From: DATNIB01 sp035604685
Lineage (GTDB): Bacteria > Actinomycetota > Acidimicrobiia > Acidimicrobiales > RAAP-2
Assembly: GCA_035604685.1 (NCBI GenBank)
Contig: DATNIB010000022.1
Coordinates: forward strand, 1 to 9,504
DNA length: 9,504 nucleotides
Reading direction: 5' to 3'
Shown here: positions 6,540 through 9,504 of the stretch, piece by piece
Position numbering within the stretch: position 1 is the stretch's first letter
How the letters are laid out: the number at the start of each line of letters is the position of its first letter
Notes under the pieces: model-generated
The model's database searches: none
Told to the model about the DNA's origin: nothing
Seen by the model: the letters and a program-made list of their open reading frames with translations, nothing else
Position numbers and translations under genes: made by a program

Positions 6540-6787
6540 GACTGGGCCGGGGTCGGCAGCAGCTGGGCGAGCGCGCGGTGGATGGCCGCCACCGACTCGA
6601 AGGTGCTCTTGCGCAGCATCGGCTCGGGGAACTCGATCCCGAAGGCGTCCTCCAGCGCCAGCATCACGTTCACGCTGGCGTGCGAGCTGAGGCCCAGTTG
6701 GAACAGGTCGTCTCCGTCGCCGACCCCGGCGGCGTCGACGGGCAGCCGGCCGTGGGCGGCGAGCACTCGGCGGATCTCCTCGTCCAT
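6536..6787 (-). CDS. Small acyl-carrier-protein-like protein, partner of the ligase
   Basis: 83 residues, an acidic four-helix carrier protein. The phosphopantetheine site lies in DDLFQLGLSSHASVNVMLAL (26-45). By alignment with the usual LGxDSL motif, Ser35 takes the prosthetic group, and the normal D-S-L is replaced by S-S-H. Helix 2 continues through LALEDAFGIEFPE and helix 4 is at about 62-76. Carriers served by amino acid:[carrier protein] ligases are small stand-alone proteins of this type, and the gene sits between an AcpS gene and the ligase gene. ATG 6787 shares one base with the AcpS stop (TGATG) and has a GGAGG site 6 bases upstream. Its stop overlaps the ligase ATG by four bases. 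It is unlikely to be the housekeeping fatty-acid AcpP, given the neighbours and the altered site. Confidence 0.88.
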   Translation of the reverse strand: MDEEIRRVLAAHGRLPVDAAGVGDGDDLFQLGLSSHASVNVMLALEDAFGIEFPEPMLRKSTFESVAAIHRALAQLLPTPAQS

Positions 6788-7266
6788 CACCGGCCTCCGT
6801 CCGGGCGCGCCCCGCCGCCCTGGGCGAGGGCCGCCACCACCACGGCCGCCGCGTAGCCGGCCTCGTGGGTGAGGCTCACCGAGAACCCCGAGAGGCCGCC
6901 GGCGTCGGCCAGTGCGGCCGCTGTGCCATGCAGGTGGAGCTCGCAGGCGCCGTGGGGGAGCCGGACGACCTCGATCGAGCGCCACTCCGGGCGCGGCCCC
7001 GACGGGGCCAGCACCTTGAGCGCCGCCTCCTTGGCCGCGAAGCGCGCGGCGAAGGAGGCCGCCCGGGCGCGGGCGGAGCCCGTGCAGCTGGCGCGCTCGT
7101 GCTCGGTGAAGAGGCGGTCGAGATAGGCGTCGCCCAGGGTCTCGATCGACCGCTGGACCTCGTCGATGTCGACCAGGTCGATCCCGACGGCACAGCGCGC
7201 CCCGACGGCGGCCCGCACGGTCGCCTCGAGGGCGGCCGCCTCGAAGGGGGGCTGCCGCCGGCTCAC
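6787..7266 (-). CDS. AcpS-type 4'-phosphopantetheinyl transferase (holo-ACP synthase)
   Basis: 159 residues from a GTG start. It carries the family motifs in order: VGIDLVDIDEVQR (27-39, with metal-binding Asp30), FTEHERASC (53-61), RFAAKEAALKVL (75-86, with the conserved Lys79-Glu80) and SLTHEAGYAAAVVVA (131-145). AcpS enzymes transfer phosphopantetheine from coenzyme A to the conserved Ser of carrier proteins; the adjacent carrier is the obvious substrate. There are about 25 residues before the GID motif, more than in E. coli AcpS, so a later start is possible. The GTG is preferred because it overlaps the flippase stop (GTGA) and has a GGAG site 7-8 bases upstream. The C-terminus is a short Gly/Arg-rich tail. 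A cluster-dedicated enzyme is more likely than the housekeeping one, though a single shared AcpS cannot be excluded from this window. Confidence 0.9.
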   Translation of the reverse strand: MSRRQPPFEAAALEATVRAAVGARCAVGIDLVDIDEVQRSIETLGDAYLDRLFTEHERASCTGSARARAASFAARFAAKEAALKVLAPSGPRPEWRSIEVVRLPHGACELHLHGTAAALADAGGLSGFSVSLTHEAGYAAAVVVAALAQGGGARPDGGR

Positions 7267-8744
7267 GGGCGTCTCCGCAGCCCGGACCAGACCAACTGCA
7301 CGATGCGCTCCTCCTCGGCCCGGAAGCCCGGCAGCAGCGAGAAGACGATGACCGGCAGCGCCAGGAGGAGCGCCCAGGGCATCGGCACGAGCGGGAACAG
7401 CACGAGCGGCGCGAAGGCCGCCACGAGCGGGAACTGGCGCCGGTAGCTGATGGGTGTGATCCGCCGCACCATGCGGTCGAGCACGAAGAGGTCGACCAAG
7501 GCGATGAGGAAGGCGTAGCCGAAGCCGTCGATGCCGAAGTGCCGCACCAAGACGATCGAGGTGCCGCCGAGCACCACCGTCTGGACGGCGGCGGCCAGCG
7601 TCACCGAGCTGTTGTAGCCGCGGCTGTAGAGGAAGGTGGTCTGGATGATGCCCTGGGCGTTCAGCACCACCGCCAGCGCCAGCAGGGTGTAGATGGGGAT
7701 GGCGGCGACCCAGGCGTGGCCGAAGAGGAGCGGGATGATCCAGTGGGCGGCCACCCCGAAGACGGCGAACGGGATGGCGAGCGCGACCGCCTGGAGGAGG
7801 GAGCCCTCCTCGATTCCGTAGCGCAGCCGTTCGGTCTCAGAGGAGTGGACCCGCGACATCGCCACCATCCCGAGGCGGTAGGCGCCGCGCTGGGCGAACG
7901 CCAAGGTGTCGGTCAGCCGGTAGGCGAAGGCCACGTAGCCGACGCCCACGGCGCCGGCGAAGGATCCCACCACCAGGGGGTTCACCAAGCCGCTCAGTCG
8001 CGACACCCACTGGGAGACAGAGAAGGTGAGGCCGTGGCGCGACAGCTCGCGCACCGTGGCGCGCGACCAGTCCCAGCGGGGCCGCATGCCCGCCATGACG
8101 AAGCTCCCGACCAGGAGCCAGCTCTGCCAGGCGAAGAAGCCCGCCACGAGCGACCAGGCGCCGGCGCCGAGCAGGGCCAACGGGACGGCCGTGCCGTAGA
8201 GGCAGAGGTCACCGCCGACCTCCAAGATTCCCATCTTGCGGTAGCGGAACTGTCGCTCGATGGCCGCCTGGGCGGGCGCCCACAGCACGTTGATCGGGGT
8301 GCTGAGGAGCAGGATCCGGAGCGGCAACAGGACGCCGACCGGCCGGAGCCAGGGGGCGAAGGCGTAGGTGAGCGCAACCGACAGCGCGGTCGCGCCGAAG
8401 GAGGTGCACAAGAGGAAGGTGAAGGCCTGGTCGTAGACGCGCCGCTCGAGAGTGGCCGGCGCGCGGATGAGGTAGATCTCCGATCCCATCTGGGCGAAGG
8501 CCGACATGAACAGCACGTAGGCGGCGGCGCCGGCGTAGATCCCGTAGGAGCGCGGGCCGATGGCCCGCACGGTGATCACGATGCCGACCAGCCGGATGAC
8601 CATGCCGACGGCCTCGCGCGCGACCAGGTAGGAACCGCTGCGGACGGCCACCTGGCCCAACGGCGCCGACGCCGGCTGCCCGGACGGCTCGATCTGCGGC
8701 GCCTCGGCTGCTGCGGGCGGCCCCGGCGGCTCGACGACGATCAT
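7263..8744 (-). CDS. Wzx/MOP-superfamily flippase (polysaccharide or lipid-linked substrate exporter)
   Basis: 493 residues with about 12-14 hydrophobic spans starting near residue 45, preceded by a Pro/Ala-rich cytoplasmic leader (1-33). The first spans show the family signature: GPRSYGIYAGAAAYVLF (63-79), then FAQMGSEIYLIRAP (83-96). ERQFRYRKMGILEV and YSRGYNSS are other loops typical of Wzx-like proteins. MOP flippases move lipid-linked oligosaccharides, or similar polyprenyl-linked intermediates, from the inner to the outer leaflet. ATG 8744 has a strong GGAGG site 5 bases upstream and lies 30 bases after the stop of the preceding gene. The stop overlaps the AcpS GTG by four bases, tying export to the carrier-protein genes. 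No glycosyltransferase is seen in the window, so the substrate must be defined by genes outside it or elsewhere. Confidence 0.87.
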   Translation of the reverse strand: MIVVEPPGPPAAAEAPQIEPSGQPASAPLGQVAVRSGSYLVAREAVGMVIRLVGIVITVRAIGPRSYGIYAGAAAYVLFMSAFAQMGSEIYLIRAPATLERRVYDQAFTFLLCTSFGATALSVALTYAFAPWLRPVGVLLPLRILLLSTPINVLWAPAQAAIERQFRYRKMGILEVGGDLCLYGTAVPLALLGAGAWSLVAGFFAWQSWLLVGSFVMAGMRPRWDWSRATVRELSRHGLTFSVSQWVSRLSGLVNPLVVGSFAGAVGVGYVAFAYRLTDTLAFAQRGAYRLGMVAMSRVHSSETERLRYGIEEGSLLQAVALAIPFAVFGVAAHWIIPLLFGHAWVAAIPIYTLLALAVVLNAQGIIQTTFLYSRGYNSSVTLAAAVQTVVLGGTSIVLVRHFGIDGFGYAFLIALVDLFVLDRMVRRITPISYRRQFPLVAAFAPLVLFPLVPMPWALLLALPVIVFSLLPGFRAEEERIVQLVWSGLRRRP

Positions 8745-8774
8745 GGCGCCTCCGACACGGGCCCGGCCGCCCCT

Positions 8775-9504
8775 TCAGGGGGAGCCGAGTGACTCGGCCG
8801 CGTCTTTCAAGAGCTCCTCGGCGCTGATGGCGTCACCCGGGGCGGCGGCGGCGATCGAGGACACCGCGGTCAGCACACCGGCGGACGCGTCGGCGCGCGC
8901 CACGATGGCGTCCACCATGCGCTCGCGCATCGTGTCGGCGTCGACGCCGTCGGGCCGGACGTGGGCCAGGACGGCGAAGAGGTTGGTGTCGACGCGCGCC
9001 ACCAGGTCGTCCTCGCGCACGCGGTTCTTCAGCCGCCCGGCGACGGCGTGGAGCGCCGGGTCGCTCAAGGGCCCCGGACGGTGGTCCGAGGAGACGTCGA
9101 GCAGCACCACGGCGATCGAGCCCTCGTGGTTGCGGACGTGCACCAGCGCTTCGGCCAGCCGGCCGAGCAGCGCCGGGAGGGTGGCGAGGCCGGTCACCGG
9201 GTCGGGTCCCAAGAGGGAGCGGAGGCCCTCGGCATGGAACGGCGCCGGGGCCGTCTCGGGCGTCGGTGTCGGGGCGGCGACCGTCGGTTCGTCGGGTGCC
9301 TCGGGCGCCATCGGCGCCAGGGTGGCGGCGTCGGTCTGGAACCGTGGATCCTGGGCGAAGCCGCCGATCGGACCCCCGATCGGCATCGGCTCGGCCTCCA
9401 CCCACTCGCCACCGCCGTTACCGCCCAACGCCCAGTCGCCGGCCAGCGGCTCGGGTTCGGGCTCGGTCGCCGGGGGTGCGGACGGCGCGACCGACGCCCA
9501 CTCC
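8775..9504 (-). CDS. Degenerate GGDEF-domain protein with acidic Trp/Pro linker (5' end outside window)
   Basis: The frame is open to the right edge, so the start is upstream of the window. A TTG at 9428 could serve as a start but has nothing to recommend it. The 242 visible residues begin with a low-complexity region (Pro/Glu repeats, Gly runs, and three short acidic-Trp motifs, EWA, DWA and EWV) extending to about residue 90. A domain follows that tracks GGDEF diguanylate cyclases: DPVTGLATLPALLGRL matches the usual D-x-L-T-G-L-x-N-R entry, AVVLLDVSS the metal-binding strand, and DDLVARVDTNLFAVL the signature strand. VDTNLF replaces L-GGDEF-F, so cyclase activity should be lost. A role as a c-di-GMP or protein sensor, or a scaffold, is inferred. 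The gene lies 30 bases upstream of the flippase and is probably the same transcript. Confidence 0.7.
   Translation of the reverse strand, partial: EWASVAPSAPPATEPEPEPLAGDWALGGNGGGEWVEAEPMPIGGPIGGFAQDPRFQTDAATLAPMAPEAPDEPTVAAPTPTPETAPAPFHAEGLRSLLGPDPVTGLATLPALLGRLAEALVHVRNHEGSIAVVLLDVSSDHRPGPLSDPALHAVAGRLKNRVREDDLVARVDTNLFAVLAHVRPDGVDADTMRERMVDAIVARADASAGVLTAVSSIAAAAPGDAISAEELLKDAAESLGSP

Noticed and set aside
6788..6985. Longer upstream start for the carrier protein gene (frame open to 6985)
   Set aside because: The extension would overlap the AcpS gene and gives Arg/Gly-rich sequence with no carrier fold. The ATG at 6787 has a GGAGG site and a TGATG junction.
7539..8792. 417-codon + strand open frame antisense to the flippase
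   Set aside because: A hydrophilic, His/Arg/Gly/Glu-rich translation is the usual antisense image of a membrane protein gene.
9363..9384. Inverted repeat GCCGATCGG...CCGATCGGC
   Set aside because: It lies inside the coding sequence and follows from a repeated Pro-Ile-Gly-Gly in the protein, so no separate structure needs to be proposed.

Overview
The window is very GC-rich, with GTG and TTG starts, short 4-base gene overlaps and several actinobacteria-type families. These include a PspA of the mycobacterial 35-kDa-antigen type and a two-span membrane protein I associate with actinobacteria. I read it as a chromosomal segment of a high-GC actinobacterium, possibly from an uncultured lineage. 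No tRNA, rRNA, CRISPR array, insertion sequence or integrase was seen, and no gene-free stretch exceeds 300 bases.

Left part (1-1818): an orphan two-span membrane protein on the + strand (104-715) converges on a pspA-like gene on the - strand (892-1641). Two strong back-to-back hairpins lie between them (732-824). The pspA-like gene is divergent from the next gene, and the 177-bp gap between them carries an 8-bp inverted repeat.

Middle (1819-3769): a Spinster-like MFS transporter is followed by a small SRPBCC (START-like) ligand-binding protein. They are separated by 28 bases that hold an 11-codon mini-ORF joined to both neighbours by ATGA-type overlaps.

Right part (3806-9504, all - strand, transcribed from right to left): the most interesting region. 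In order of transcription it holds (i) the end of a gene running off the window, with an acidic Trp/Pro-rich linker and a degenerate GGDEF domain; (ii) a Wzx/MOP-type flippase; (iii) an AcpS-type 4'-phosphopantetheinyl transferase; (iv) a small carrier protein; (v) a stand-alone SerRS-like class II synthetase core that matches the amino acid:[carrier protein] ligase family; (vi) a tandem double alpha/beta-hydrolase with Arg in one nucleophile elbow and Cys in the other. Genes ii-v are coupled by 4-, 1- and 4-base overlaps.

Together they look like a self-contained pathway: AcpS arms the carrier, the ligase loads an amino acid as a thioester, and a further enzyme passes it to an acceptor. The double hydrolase is a candidate for that enzyme. 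The flippase suggests the acceptor is a lipid-linked or exported glycan. This parallels the logic of the Dlt (D-alanylation) system with a different activating enzyme. The end use is inference; the gene identities and the coupling are directly visible.
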